Both the position numbers and the translations under genes were made by a program. 64,000 bases of DNA from Deltaproteobacteria bacterium. GTDB taxonomy: Bacteria; Desulfobacterota; Desulfuromonadia; Desulfuromonadales; BM103. Positions 53,942 through 64,000 of the stretch are shown here, piece after piece. Where the stretch lies: NCBI GenBank assembly GCA_024636155.1, contig JAGXHM010000038.1, positions 24,509-88,508 on the forward strand. Direction: 5' to 3'. Under the pieces are notes generated by a model that did no database searches, was not told the origin of the DNA, and was given only the letters and a program-made list of their open reading frames with translations. The stretch's first letter is position 1. Each line of letters starts with the position of its first letter.

Positions 53942-56326
53942 ATGACGTCCATTCACACACCTCAAAAACCGGAGCTACTCGCTCCTGCTGGCAGCCTCGA
54001 AGCCTTCTTCGCGGCCATGGAATTCGGTGCCGACGCGGTTTACGTCGGCCTCAAGGAATTCTCTGCCCGGGCCAAAGCCAAGAACGTCAATCGCGATGAA
54101 CTGGAGCGCATGGTCGGTTATGCTCACGCTCGCCAGCGCAAGGTTTTTCTGACTCTCAATACTCTGGTAAAAGAGAAAGAACTCTCGCATCTGATTGATG
54201 TGCTGGCTGCGGTCGAGGCCATCGGCGTTGATGCCATTATCCTTCAGGATATGGGCGTCTGGCGTCTGGCCAGGAAACACTTTCCCGGTCTCGAACTGCA
54301 TGCTTCGACGCAGTTGACTATTCATAATGCCGCCGGAGTCCGCATGGCGGAGCGCCTTGGTTTTTCTCGTGCGGTGTTGGCCCGTGAGTTGAGCCTTGCA
54401 GAGATCATGGCGATCAAGCGCGCGACCAACCTTGATCTGGAACACTTTGTCCATGGTGCGCACTGTTTCTCCTTCTCAGGTCAGTGCAGCTTCTCCTCCT
54501 GGCTCGGTGGTCTGAGTGGCAATCGCGGTCGTTGCGCTCAGCCCTGTCGACGGCGCTATCACCATAATGGTAAAGACGGTTACTACTTTTCGCCCAACGA
54601 TCTGTCGGCGATTGATCTCTTGCCGGAATTAGCTGCGGCTGGGGTCATGAGTTTCAAGATCGAGGGGCGCATGAAGAGCGCTGAATATGTAGCCAACGTC
54701 ATTCAGGCGTACCGCACAGTGCTCGATGCTTCGGAGCGGGATCGTGTTTCAGCAATTGATACAGCGAAAGAGCTGCTCAAAGAATCGTTCGGTCGCCAGC
54801 CAACCCGCGGTTTTCTGCCGGGAAATTCGCCTACCGACATGGTTAATCCCGGCGTGCACGGCGCCACCGGTCGATTGATTGGCAGTGTTGACCGCTGCGA
54901 AGGTGGTCTGCTCTCTTTTGTTCCACGCGACTCGGTGTTCCTCGGTGACCGTCTGCGCGTTCAGCCGGCCACTGACAAGCCGGGTACGGCTTTTACGATT
55001 CGTGACCTGCGGCTTGCTGATAAACCGGTTAACCGGGTCAATGCTGGTCAACGCGCTACCGTTGGTTCTCCACCGGAGAAGAGCTTTCGCGCTGGCGACC
55101 GTATCTACAAAGTTTCATCGGGCAAGGCTTTCAACCTGAGCCAGTCCGCCTGTCACAAGCGTTTGGAGAGTGTCTCTCCCGGTGAGGCGGTGGTCGATCT
55201 TGTCGTCGCCATGCCAACGCCTGAACGGATCGAATTGAGTGCAGCTTGTCATGGCCTGTCACTTGCTCGTCACTATACAGTTGAAACATTCCCTGCAACA
55301 GATCGGCCACTGTCGCATGAGGTTTTGGCCAAGGTCTTTGGTAAAACCGGTCAGTTGCCGCTGACGCTGGGGAGGCTCGAATGCGGGCCATTGCCAGCCG
55401 TGGTTTTGCCGCTCAGTCGGCTGAATGCCGTGCGTCGTGAGTTTTATCAAGAGTTGGCTGACCTCGTTGCTGAGCTTCAGCACGAGGCCCGCACTGATCA
55501 TCGGCGTCAGGCCATGGCAGACCTGGTCCCCGCCGGAACGGCACCGACCGCAACTCCTTGCCTCGCTGTAGTGCTCGGCAACCTGCATGATCTCTCTCTG
55601 CTCAAGCAGGAAGGTGTCGATGAGTTGATCCTGCCGCTCGCTCCTGGCGCTGCTGCCAAGCTCGAAACGAGCAGTCGTCTTGCCATCAAAAGCCCGGAGC
55701 GAATTCTCTGGGATTTACCTCTGGCGATTTTCGATGCAGACTGGTCGACGATGCAGGCTGAAGTAAACCGGTTGACAGAAATCGGTTTCCGGCGCTTCCG
55801 TTTACAGAACATTGGTCAGATGATGTTGTTTGATGGTGTTGAAGGCTTGTCGCTGGAGAGTGGTTATCGACTCTTTACTACCAATAGCCAGGCGGCCTGT
55901 GCCTGGCGCGAGCTGGGCTTGTCGTCAGCGACGCTTTATGTCGAAGATGACCAAGATAATATGGGCGCGCTTCTCAATCGCAAAACGGAACTGCCTTTGG
56001 CAGTGACCGTCTATGCCAGTCTGCCGATGATGGTTTCGCGTATCCCGTTGCGTAGCGTTAAGTCGGAGCACCCTTTGGTTTCCGATCGTGACGAGGCCTA
56101 CCGGGTGGATAATCGCACTGGGCTCACGGTGCTGCGTCCAGAACAGGATTTTTCCCTGGTTGGTCATCTCGGCGAATTACAGAAAATGGGTTGCGGCCGT
56201 TTTGTGGTTGATCTGGCTCATTTGGGCTCGACCTCTGCCGAGGGGCGTCGTGTGCTTGCAGCCTACGGGCAGGACTCGACTCTGCCGGGAACATCGACTT
56301 TTAACTATCTGCAGGAGATGATCTAA
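53942..56326 (+). CDS. U32 family peptidase
   Basis: ELLAPAGSLEAFFAAMEFGADAVYVGL, CSFSSWLGGLSGNRGRCAQPCRR. Confidence 0.93.
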   Translation: MTSIHTPQKPELLAPAGSLEAFFAAMEFGADAVYVGLKEFSARAKAKNVNRDELERMVGYAHARQRKVFLTLNTLVKEKELSHLIDVLAAVEAIGVDAIILQDMGVWRLARKHFPGLELHASTQLTIHNAAGVRMAERLGFSRAVLARELSLAEIMAIKRATNLDLEHFVHGAHCFSFSGQCSFSSWLGGLSGNRGRCAQPCRRRYHHNGKDGYYFSPNDLSAIDLLPELAAAGVMSFKIEGRMKSAEYVANVIQAYRTVLDASERDRVSAIDTAKELLKESFGRQPTRGFLPGNSPTDMVNPGVHGATGRLIGSVDRCEGGLLSFVPRDSVFLGDRLRVQPATDKPGTAFTIRDLRLADKPVNRVNAGQRATVGSPPEKSFRAGDRIYKVSSGKAFNLSQSACHKRLESVSPGEAVVDLVVAMPTPERIELSAACHGLSLARHYTVETFPATDRPLSHEVLAKVFGKTGQLPLTLGRLECGPLPAVVLPLSRLNAVRREFYQELADLVAELQHEARTDHRRQAMADLVPAGTAPTATPCLAVVLGNLHDLSLLKQEGVDELILPLAPGAAAKLETSSRLAIKSPERILWDLPLAIFDADWSTMQAEVNRLTEIGFRRFRLQNIGQMMLFDGVEGLSLESGYRLFTTNSQAACAWRELGLSSATLYVEDDQDNMGALLNRKTELPLAVTVYASLPMMVSRIPLRSVKSEHPLVSDRDEAYRVDNRTGLTVLRPEQDFSLVGHLGELQKMGCGRFVVDLAHLGSTSAEGRRVLAAYGQDSTLPGTSTFNYLQEMI

Positions 56327-56360
56327 CCGCCTGCCGGACAATCAGGTCTGAAGCGAAAAT

Positions 56361-56535
56361 TTAACACTAAGACGCCAAGAAAAATAAAGACGCAATGAAA
56401 GGCTCAGAAACAAGTCTATTGTTGAACGCAGATAAATTTGATAAATGCCGAGGAAAGACAAAGCCTTAAGCTTTTTGTTTTGAGCAAAGGATTTCTTTGT
56501 GCTCTTTCCTTTAACCTTTGCGTCTTTGTGTTAAA
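56361..56535. repeat. Intergenic inverted-repeat element (arms TAACACTAAGACGCCAAGA / CCTTTGCGTCTTTGTGTTA)
   Basis: Imperfect inverted arms flanking about 130 bp. Confidence 0.65.
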
Positions 56536-56611
56536 TGTTTAGAGCCTTTGTTTAGGGTATAGATCCTTTGTCTAATGCAAAAACAACTTTGACCAAGAAA
56601 GCGAATGAAGA

Positions 56612-57733
56612 ATGGAACAGATTGAAATTTTGACTACCAACGCCCAGGTCGCAGAACTGGCTGGGCTCCTTGCCTCCGAAACCACGATCGCTGTCGATCT
56701 TGAGGCCGATTCGATGCACAATTATCAGGAGAAGGTTTGCCTGATCCAGGTTTCAACGCCGCAGCGGACCGTGCTGATTGATCCTCTGGCAGCGACAGAT
56801 CTGAGTCCGTTAAAGCTGGTCCTGGCCAACCCCGCGATTCGCAAAATATTTCATGCCGCTGATTACGATCTGCGTAGCTTGAGCCGTGATTTCGATCTGG
56901 AGGTCAACGGTCTGTTCGATACGATGATCTGCGCTCAACTGCTGGGTGAAGATCGGATCGGTCTGGCAGATCTTCTGCGCAAGTATTTCAGCGTGGAACT
57001 CGACAAAAAGTTTCAGAAAGCCGATTGGTCACAGCGGCCCCTGCCGGTTGAAATGGTCCGCTATGCCGCCGAAGATACTCGCCATCTGCATCGACTCGTA
57101 ACCCTCTTTGAAGAACGTCTGGTGGAAATGGGCCGTATGAGCTGGTGCACGGAAGAGTTTGCCCTGATGGAGCAAGTGCGCTTTGCAGAAAACGATGGGC
57201 CGATCTGTCTCCGTTTCAAAGGTGCCGGTCTCTTGCCCCGACGTGAGCTCGGTGTTCTGGAAAAGCTGCTGCAGTGGCGTGAACAGGAAGGTGCTCGGCA
57301 CAATAAACCGGTCTATAAGATCCTCGGTAACCGACCTATCATGGAACTGGCAGAGCGTATGCCAAGGGACATAGGGCATCTACGTGGTATCGACGGTATG
57401 CCGCCGCGTCTGATCGAGCGCTATGGCCGTGCCGTGCTGGATGCCGTTCGTGACGGTCTGAATATACCTGAAGCTGATTTGCCTAAATTCCCGCGTTTAC
57501 CGCGGCGTGCAAAGGATCCGGGTCTTGAAGAAATGGTCAAGGTCCTTAAAAAGTGGCGGCAGCAGGAAGCCGCTCAATATGCTCTGGAGCCCGGTGTACT
57601 GATCAATAATGCGTCTCTTGAAATTCTGGCTCTGGCCAAACCGCAGTCTCTGGCTGAACTCAACGAAATTGTCGGTTTGAAAAACTGGCAGAAAGAGGAG
57701 CTGGGCAAGAGTTTGCTGGAAGTCCTGGTCTGA
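56612..57733 (+). CDS. rnd: Ribonuclease D
   Basis: DEDDy exonuclease motifs (VDLEADSMHNY, FHAADYDLRSL, YAAEDTRHL) plus HRDC. Confidence 0.93.
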   Translation: MEQIEILTTNAQVAELAGLLASETTIAVDLEADSMHNYQEKVCLIQVSTPQRTVLIDPLAATDLSPLKLVLANPAIRKIFHAADYDLRSLSRDFDLEVNGLFDTMICAQLLGEDRIGLADLLRKYFSVELDKKFQKADWSQRPLPVEMVRYAAEDTRHLHRLVTLFEERLVEMGRMSWCTEEFALMEQVRFAENDGPICLRFKGAGLLPRRELGVLEKLLQWREQEGARHNKPVYKILGNRPIMELAERMPRDIGHLRGIDGMPPRLIERYGRAVLDAVRDGLNIPEADLPKFPRLPRRAKDPGLEEMVKVLKKWRQQEAAQYALEPGVLINNASLEILALAKPQSLAELNEIVGLKNWQKEELGKSLLEVLV

Positions 57734-57750
57734 ACGGTTGAATTGAATCA

Positions 57751-58068
57751 ATGAAAAAGCTGCACACCTTCTCTCTCGCTGATCGCGCTGAAGCTGGCCT
57801 GCTGAAAGAGCTGCTGGAACGGGAAGGTGTGGTCTGTCTGATCCGCAATGAGCAACTCTTTGCTGCTCTCGGCGAAATTCCTTTTCTGGAATGCTTCCCC
57901 GAACTCTGGGTGGTTGACGATGAAATCTGGCCACGAGCCAAACGGCTGATCGACAACTGGCTCAAGCATGAGGAAGACACTCCTTCGTGGTCCTGTCTCT
58001 CTTGTGGGGAAATCTTGGAGGGACAGTTTGGGGCTTGCTGGAAGTGTGGGAAAGAGCGGGACGAGTAA
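57751..58068 (+). CDS. DUF2007-like protein with C-terminal zinc ribbon
   Basis: EAGLLKELLEREGVVCLIRNEQL; CLSCGEILEGQFGACWKCG. Confidence 0.75.
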   Translation: MKKLHTFSLADRAEAGLLKELLEREGVVCLIRNEQLFAALGEIPFLECFPELWVVDDEIWPRAKRLIDNWLKHEEDTPSWSCLSCGEILEGQFGACWKCGKERDE

Positions 58069-58094
58069 AGCTTACAGCTTACAGCTTACAGCTT
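58069..58094. repeat. Short tandem repeat (AGCTTACA)x3
   Basis: agcttacagcttacagcttacagctt. Confidence 0.9.
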
Positions 58095-58611
58095 GTTGTC
58101 TCACATATTCATACATGACCACCGAGGCGGCAATGCTGACGTTAAGACTCTGCACGCTGCCGAACTGGGGAATGGTCAACCTCTTCAGCTCCGGATAATC
58201 TTTCGGATCGAAGCTGAAACCGAACTCTTCATGTCCCAGCACGAAAGCACTTTTCTCTGGTAGTTCCGTTGCGCACAGTGATGTTGCCCCTTCTGGATTA
58301 AGCATAAAAAAAGTGTACTCTTGCGCAACCAGATCAGCGTGACAGTCGGCAAAGGTTTCGTGGAAGACCGCGGGAACCTTGCGAAACGAGCCTTTCGCCG
58401 GCGCTGGATCGAATTCGGCGACATTAATCAGATGCACGGCCGCCGCACCGAAAGCTTCGGCGCTACGAAAGATCTTGCCCACGTTGAAGCTGGGCTTCAG
58501 TTCGTCCAGGATCAGAACGAACTCGTGAGCCCCAGCTTTGGCCAGTACATTGCGTTGGCGTTCCTTGTTGTAGCGCAGCAACATATGATGGCGACTTTCT
58601 TTTCTGGTCAT
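58072..58611 (-). CDS. TrmH/SpoU-family RNA methyltransferase
   Basis: ILDELKPSFNVGKIFRSAEAFGAAAVHLIN, FVLGHEEFGF, QSLNVSIAASVVMYEYVRQ. Confidence 0.9.
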   Translation of the reverse strand: MTRKESRHHMLLRYNKERQRNVLAKAGAHEFVLILDELKPSFNVGKIFRSAEAFGAAAVHLINVAEFDPAPAKGSFRKVPAVFHETFADCHADLVAQEYTFFMLNPEGATSLCATELPEKSAFVLGHEEFGFSFDPKDYPELKRLTIPQFGSVQSLNVSIAASVVMYEYVRQQAVSCKL

Positions 58612-58632
58612 GTTTGTCCTTCTATAATGCTA

Positions 58633-58662
58633 ACAGGAACAGCCCCCGAACGGGGGCTGTTC
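58633..58662. terminator. Terminator-like hairpin
   Basis: AGGAACAGCCCCC-GAAC-GGGGGCTGTTCCT. Confidence 0.65.
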
Positions 58663-58705
58663 CTGGGTTTCCTCGGTTCTCGCGTTCCTCGTACCACGCC
58701 GCGGA

Positions 58706-60112
58706 TTATCGGGTTTTACCCGGTATCCCAGCTTCCGTCATCGGTCGGGGGTCGAGTAGTCGGTTTAGCTCCTCTTCTGGCAAGACCTGCTCCGCCATGG
58801 CAACTTCGCGCACCGTTTGCCCTGTTTCATGGGCTTGTTTGGCGATGGCTGCGGCACGGTCGTAACCAATCGCCGGAGCCAGGGCGGTACACATGGCCAG
58901 GCTTTCTTCGATCAGCCCTTCGCAACGCTTCCGGTCAGCGACGAGACCTTCCAGGCAGCGCTCGTTGAACTGTTCCACGACATTGGCCAGCAGGTCAATT
59001 GACTGCAGCAGGTTGTGCGCCATAACCGGCATCATGACGTTCAGCTCAAAATTGCCAGCGAGACCGCCAAGGGTGATGGTGGCATCGTTGCCGACCACTT
59101 GAGCGCAGACCTGCATCATACTTTCCGCCATGACCGGGTTGACCTTACCAGGCATGATTGAGCTACCCGGCTGGACCGTTGGTAGTTGCAGTTCACCGAG
59201 ACCACAGCGAGGGCCGCTGGCCAGAAAGCGGATGTCGTTGGCGATTTTAAACAGAGCGACTGCCGTAGTTTTCAGAGCCCCGCTGGCGGCCACGACCTGC
59301 TCCTTACCAGCCTGGGCGGCAAAGTGGTCTTTCGCTTCGCGCAACGGCAGTTTGGTGACTTCAGCCAGCCCAGCGATTACTTTCTGAGCAAATTCAGGAT
59401 GGGTGTTGAGGCCGGTGCCGACGGCCGTGCCACCGAGAGGCAGTTCGCAAAGGCCGTCCATGGCACGTTCCAGTTCACCTATAGTCAGAGTCACCTGGCG
59501 GAAGTAACCGCCGAAGATCTGGCCGAGCCGAATCGGCGTGGCATCCTGCAGGTGGGTGCGGCCAATGGTGACGATATCATCGAACTCTCGAGCTTTTTTA
59601 CCCAGAGTTTTGCAAAGGTCGCCAAGCGCCGGCAAAAGATGCTCGTTAATTTCCACGGCGGCCGCCAGATGCATAACGGTCGGGATGACATCGTTGCTCG
59701 ATTGGCCGTAGTTGACATGGTCGTTGGGGTGCACAATGCGGCTACCGAGTTCTTCACCAAGTAGCTGGCAGGCACGGTTGGCAATCACCTCGTTGGCGTT
59801 CATGTTGGTGCTGGTGCCGGAACCGGTCTGGAAGATGTCGAGAGGGAAGTGATCGTCCAGGTCGCCGACGATGACCTCTTCGGCGGCATCCATGACCGCT
59901 AAGGCCACACGCTTGTCGATCAGACCGAGCTCCCGATTGACCTGCGCCGCATGTTCTTTGACCATGCCGATCGCACGTAGAAATGGGCGGGGAAAACCGA
60001 TCCCCGAGATTGGAAAGTTGTCTCTGGCTCGTGCGGTCTGGGCTCCGTAGAGGGCGTCGGCGGGAACCGTCATGCTGCCCATGGAATCTTTTTCGGTGCG
60101 GGTTGCAGACAT
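58706..60112 (-). CDS. fumC: Class II fumarate hydratase
   Basis: DIFQTGSGTSTNMNANEVIANRA, GSSIMPGKVNPVMAE. Confidence 0.95.
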   Translation of the reverse strand: MSATRTEKDSMGSMTVPADALYGAQTARARDNFPISGIGFPRPFLRAIGMVKEHAAQVNRELGLIDKRVALAVMDAAEEVIVGDLDDHFPLDIFQTGSGTSTNMNANEVIANRACQLLGEELGSRIVHPNDHVNYGQSSNDVIPTVMHLAAAVEINEHLLPALGDLCKTLGKKAREFDDIVTIGRTHLQDATPIRLGQIFGGYFRQVTLTIGELERAMDGLCELPLGGTAVGTGLNTHPEFAQKVIAGLAEVTKLPLREAKDHFAAQAGKEQVVAASGALKTTAVALFKIANDIRFLASGPRCGLGELQLPTVQPGSSIMPGKVNPVMAESMMQVCAQVVGNDATITLGGLAGNFELNVMMPVMAHNLLQSIDLLANVVEQFNERCLEGLVADRKRCEGLIEESLAMCTALAPAIGYDRAAAIAKQAHETGQTVREVAMAEQVLPEEELNRLLDPRPMTEAGIPGKTR

Positions 60113-60170
60113 TTTTAAATCTCCTCTAAAGGTGATAAAAGGGTGGACTTATAAGTCGAGACGAAGGTTC

Positions 60171-60284
60171 GCCACGAAGGCACGAAGAAAAGACTTAGTA
60201 CCATTTGAAGGGCTGAGATACAAAGATATACTTTGTTGGGTAATCCTCCAAAAGCACTTCTTGCTGCCTTCGTGTCTTGGTGGC
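60171..60284. repeat. Intergenic inverted-repeat element
   Basis: GCCACGAAGGCACGAAG ... CTTCGTGTCTTGGTGGC. Confidence 0.75.
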
Positions 60285-60470
60285 CATCATCATCTTTGTC
60301 CAGGTTGTCGCGCTGTAAAAGTAAAGAAGATCATCCTGAAATCATTAGTTGTTTTAAGACCTTCAGCATATCAAGAGGAGCATTGCTGTCAACGTTGCAT
60401 CCGTCCCCTTTAGGCTCTTCAAAAAGATTTTAGTATCGCTAAACTTTCTGCTTGGTTAGAATAACGCCTC

Positions 60471-61340
60471 ATGTCGAATCTCGCCTTTACATTAATCCTT
60501 TTCTCCGCGTTAATGCATGCGTTCTGGAACCTGCTGGTCAAACGCAGTCAGGACAAGACCGTCTTCATCTGGTGGATGTTTGTCGCCTCTGGCGGCTTGA
60601 TGACCCTGGCGCTACCGCTGGCAGGGCTCTTTCCTCTGCCCTCATGGCGTGTGGTCGGTCTGGCGGCTGTTGGTGGCCTCTGTTTCATGCTTTACCATCT
60701 GTTCGCAGGTCGCGCCTACCGTGGTGGTGATCTGTCGTTGATTTATCCGCTGGCCCAGACTTCGATGTTCTGGGTGCCGATCTGGGGAATTCTCATCCTC
60801 GGCGAAAAGGTTTCTGGCCTTGGCACAGCAGGAATCGGTCTGATCCTGTTCGGAGCGTATTCAATACAGGTGCGGGCGCTGGCCTGGAGCGAGGTGATCA
60901 GGCCATTCCGTAGCCTGCGCGATCCGGCGGTGCTGGCGGCCCTGGCAGCTGGCTTTATCTATTCGATCGGAGCAGTGATCGACAAGACCGGCGTCATGCT
61001 CTACTCGCCCTTTCATTTCACCTACATGCTGGTCATCTTCATGCTGTTGTTCATGACGCTGAACATCATGCGACCCAAGTACCGGGGGCGGGTCGTGGCG
61101 GAATTCAGAAACAGCCGGGTTCTGGTCCTCGTCTCGGGGCCGATCATCATGGCGTCCTTCCTCTCCTTTCGTTATGGCCTTCAACTCGCACCGATGAGCT
61201 ATGCCGTGCCGGTCCGTCAGGTCAGCCTGCTGGTCGGTGTGTTGATTGGTGTGCTCTTTCTCGGTGAAGCGTGTGGCCGGATTCGCTTCATCGCCACACT
61301 TTTTATCCTCGGCGGTGTCACGTTGATCCGGCTTGGTTAG
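60471..61340 (+). CDS. EamA/DMT-family transporter
   Basis: About 10 TM segments, two EamA-like halves (PLAQTSMFWVPIWGILILGEKVSG; VPVRQVSLLVGVLIGVLFLGEACG). Confidence 0.88.
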   Translation: MSNLAFTLILFSALMHAFWNLLVKRSQDKTVFIWWMFVASGGLMTLALPLAGLFPLPSWRVVGLAAVGGLCFMLYHLFAGRAYRGGDLSLIYPLAQTSMFWVPIWGILILGEKVSGLGTAGIGLILFGAYSIQVRALAWSEVIRPFRSLRDPAVLAALAAGFIYSIGAVIDKTGVMLYSPFHFTYMLVIFMLLFMTLNIMRPKYRGRVVAEFRNSRVLVLVSGPIIMASFLSFRYGLQLAPMSYAVPVRQVSLLVGVLIGVLFLGEACGRIRFIATLFILGGVTLIRLG

Positions 61341-61345
61341 AAACG

Positions 61346-61454
61346 GCCACCAAGGCGTAAAGACTCCAAAAAAGCAAACTCTGGGTTTGCCCTTTTCTCT
61401 TTAGTCTTATTCCCTTACAATGGCCCTTCCTTTGTGTCTTAGTGCCTTTGTGGC
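61346..61454. repeat. Intergenic inverted-repeat element
   Basis: GCCACCAAGGCGTAAAG ... CTTTGTGTCTTAGTGCCTTTGTGGC. Confidence 0.75.
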
Positions 61455-61468
61455 GAAAGGTTTTACTT

Positions 61469-62041
61469 ATGAAAAACATCGCCAATTTCCTCTTCGAAGC
61501 CGGCATGCTCAAACGTACGCCGCGCACCGGTTTTCAATTTTTAGGCTCTGGTGCCGAATCGGTTGCGGAGCATAGCTTCCGCACCAGTCTGATCGGCTAC
61601 ACGCTGGCCCAGCTTGATGAAGAGGCTGATGCGGGCCGGGTGGTTCTGCTCTGTCTTTTTCACGATATTCCCGAAGCGCGCACCGGTGATCTGAACTATG
61701 TGAACAAGAAGTACGTCAAGGTTGATGAGCGCAAGGCGGTCGAAGATCTCGCCCGCACCCTCCCCTTTGGTGATGATTATCGCAGCTTGCAGTACGAGTT
61801 CATGGCCAAGGAAACTCGTGAATCACAGATTGCCCACGATGCCGATCAGCTGGAGATGATCCTCGCGCTCAAAGAGTACAAGGACCTTGGTAATCGTTAC
61901 GCTGATGAATGGTATCCGGTTACGCTCAAGAGATTGCAAACTGAGGCAGCCAGAACTCTGGCAGAAACGATCTGGGCGACCGATTCAACGCGTTGGTGGT
62001 TTGATGACGATACTGACTGGTGGGTTAAAGGAGAGAAATAA
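61469..62041 (+). CDS. HD domain hydrolase (YfbR/5'-deoxynucleotidase-like)
   Basis: SVAEHSFRTSLIGYTLA, LFHDIPEARTGDL HD motif. Confidence 0.88.
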   Translation: MKNIANFLFEAGMLKRTPRTGFQFLGSGAESVAEHSFRTSLIGYTLAQLDEEADAGRVVLLCLFHDIPEARTGDLNYVNKKYVKVDERKAVEDLARTLPFGDDYRSLQYEFMAKETRESQIAHDADQLEMILALKEYKDLGNRYADEWYPVTLKRLQTEAARTLAETIWATDSTRWWFDDDTDWWVKGEK

Positions 62042-62045
62042 ACGA

Positions 62046-62186
62046 GTAAAAAGTGAAAAGTAAAAGGTAAAAGGGTTGCAGAACCAATACTTGACGCGAC
62101 CCACGAGAGGTGTTAGAACTCCCTACTCTTATGCTGAAGAATGTTTTTCAGCTTTCACTCTTTACGTTTCACTTTTGACTTTTTAC
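62046..62186. repeat. Intergenic inverted-repeat element (GTAAAAAGTGAAAAGTAAAAGG / CTTTACGTTTCACTTTTGACTTTTTAC)
   Basis: Imperfect inverted arms upstream of serS. Confidence 0.6.
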
Positions 62187-62207
62187 CAAAACAGCGGAGC
62201 TGTTTTT

Positions 62208-63476
62208 ATGCTCGAACTCAAATTTCTGCGTGACAATCTGGAAGAAGTCGAACACCGCCTGGCAACCCGTGGTGGAGCTGTTGATTTCGGTGGCTTTCGT
62301 GAACTCGATGCCAAACGCCGAGTTCTGCTCAGCGAAGCAGAAACCCTCAAGGCCGAACGCAATCAGGTTTCTGCTCTGATCGGCAAGACCAAAGACAAGA
62401 GCCAGGTTCAGGGTGAAATCGTCCGCATGAAGGATGTTTCGACACGCATTAAGGAACTCGACGAGGAGTTACGTCAGGTTGAAGAAGACCTCAAGGGACT
62501 GTTACTGACTCTGCCGAACCTGCCTGATGTTAAATGCCCGATTGGTCAATCTGAAGAAGATAACCTGGAAGTGAGTACTTGGGGTGAGCCGACCCAGCTC
62601 GGTTTTGAGCCCAAAGCTCACTGGGACCTGGGCGAAGATCTCGACATCATTGATTTTGAACGCGCCACCAAGATCGCTGGTGCCCGCTTCTCCCTCTCCA
62701 AGGGAGCTGGTGCTCGCCTTGAGCGCGCTTTAACCAACTTTATGCTTGATACCCACACCGCGGGTGACAAGTACACGGAAGTACTGCCGCCCTATATCGT
62801 TAATCGCGACACCATGACCGGAACAGGTCAGTTGCCGAAATTTGAAGACGATCTCTTCCATCTCGACGACCCGGATTTTTTCCTGATTCCAACCGCCGAG
62901 GTGCCAGTCACCAATATCTTCCGCGAAGAGATCCTTGACGGCGCTCAACTGCCGATCTGTTACACGGCCCACACGCCCTGCTTCCGCAAAGAAGCTGGCG
63001 CTCATGGTCGTGATACGCGTGGCCTGATCCGTCAGCATCAGTTCAACAAGGTCGAACTGGTTAAATTTGTCCGCCCGGAAGATTCCGAAGTCGAATTGGA
63101 AAAACTACTGGCCGATGCCGAGGGCATCCTGCAAGCACTCAAATTGCCCTACCGGGTGGTTGATCTCTGTACTGCCGATATCGGTTTCTCTGCAGCCCGT
63201 ACTTTTGATATTGAAGTCTGGTTGCCCGCTCAGCAGGCCTATCGCGAAATTTCGTCATGTTCGAATTTCTGCGATTTCCAGGCGCGACGTGCTAATATCC
63301 GCTTCCGTCGCGAGCCGGGAAGCAAACCGGAGTTTGTGCATACGCTGAACGGATCAGGGTTAGCCGTCGGTCGCACTGTGGTCGCGGTCCTGGAAAACTA
63401 CCAGCAGGAAGATGGTTCGGTGGTTATTCCGGAAGCTTTACGACCTTATATGGGCGGTATTGAAAAAATCAGTTGA
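62208..63476 (+). CDS. serS: Seryl-tRNA synthetase (start trimmed to [18 protein letters not shown])
   Basis: Class II motifs, [33 protein letters not shown]. Confidence 0.97.
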   Translation: MLELKFLRDNLEEVEHRLATRGGAVDFGGFRELDAKRRVLLSEAETLKAERNQVSALIGKTKDKSQVQGEIVRMKDVSTRIKELDEELRQVEEDLKGLLLTLPNLPDVKCPIGQSEEDNLEVSTWGEPTQLGFEPKAHWDLGEDLDIIDFERATKIAGARFSLSKGAGARLERALTNFMLDTHTAGDKYTEVLPPYIVNRDTMTGTGQLPKFEDDLFHLDDPDFFLIPTAEVPVTNIFREEILDGAQLPICYTAHTPCFRKEAGAHGRDTRGLIRQHQFNKVELVKFVRPEDSEVELEKLLADAEGILQALKLPYRVVDLCTADIGFSAARTFDIEVWLPAQQAYREISSCSNFCDFQARRANIRFRREPGSKPEFVHTLNGSGLAVGRTVVAVLENYQQEDGSVVIPEALRPYMGGIEKIS

Positions 63477-63511
63477 TACGATCCTTAGGTTCGTATAAAT
63501 AGTAACAACAC

Positions 63512-63599
63512 GGAGGAGTGGCCGAGCGGCCGAAGGCGGCGGTCTTGAAAACCGTTGATGCGCAAGCGTCCGTGGGTTCGAATCCTACCTCCTCCGCCA
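63512..63599 (+). tRNA. tRNA-Ser(TGA), CCA encoded
   Basis: GGAGGAG/CTCCTCC acceptor, CGGTCT-TGA-AAACCG anticodon arm, long variable arm, GGTTCGAATCC. Confidence 0.97.
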
Positions 63600-63607
63600 T
63601 TTTCAAT

Positions 63608-63642
63608 TTGCTCTGTTTCTGTTAGGATCCGAAACGGAGCAA
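63608..63642. repeat. Hairpin between the two tRNA-Ser genes
   Basis: TTGCTCTGTTTC ... GAAACGGAGCAA. Confidence 0.6.
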
Positions 63643-63715
63643 ACGTTACAAATTTAATGATTGAAAAACGCGGACGACAGCTTTACACTGTGCGTCCGCA
63701 AAAAATGTGAAAAGT

Positions 63716-63805
<90 letters not shown>

Positions 63806-63871
63806 GTTTCTCTGTTAAGCCTGAAAAGACTTGACATTAAACTGGCATTAAGCGATAAACCTCGTTCCTTT

Positions 63872-63948
<77 letters not shown>

Positions 63949-63956
63949 TAAAAACA

Positions 63957-63994
63957 AGGACTTAGCTCTTAACGGGGCTAAGTCCTTTGTCGTT
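63957..63994 (+). terminator. Rho-independent terminator after tRNA-Arg
   Basis: AAGGACTTAGC...GCTAAGTCCTTTGTCGTTTT. Confidence 0.85.
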
Positions 63995-64000
63995 TTGGGG

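Overview
The window is an origin-proximal chromosomal segment from a Desulfuromonadales-like (Geobacter/Desulfuromonas/Pelobacter-type) deltaproteobacterium. I infer this from gene order and family resemblance, not from a database search. Left to right it carries: dnaA (minus strand, cut by the left edge), a putative oriC with DnaA boxes, rpmH-rnpA-yidD-yidC-jag-mnmE, two parS sites, mnmG-rsmG, parA-parB-bactofilin, and an F1Fo operon lacking a/c (atpF'-atpF-atpHAGDC). These are followed by a GntR/FCD regulator, an ABC-2 exporter, tatBC, nadA, mfd, two PPIases, pdxA, uvrA, rubrerythrin, an SfrAB-like NADPH oxidoreductase operon, grx, rpe, rsmB-fmt-def, radC, a minor-pilin/PilY1 cluster, a U32 peptidase, rnd, fumC, serS and three tRNAs. 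Main points for follow-up: (1) a 54-residue small membrane selenoprotein candidate (35925..36089, minus) that the ORF track misses because of an in-frame TGA, with a bSECIS-like hairpin at the right distance; (2) a GTATACNGTATAC palindrome shared by the promoter regions of the GntR gene, the ATP synthase operon and sfrB, suggesting a local energy-metabolism regulon; (3) a terminator-like hairpin in the sfrB leader and a ~100-nt imperfect hairpin between sfrB and sfrA; (4) a truncated K+ channel fused by ATGA overlap to an isomerase gene; (5) a family of intergenic inverted-repeat elements confined to the right half, one of which encodes the C-terminus of PdxA. No CRISPR array, transposase or prophage was seen.
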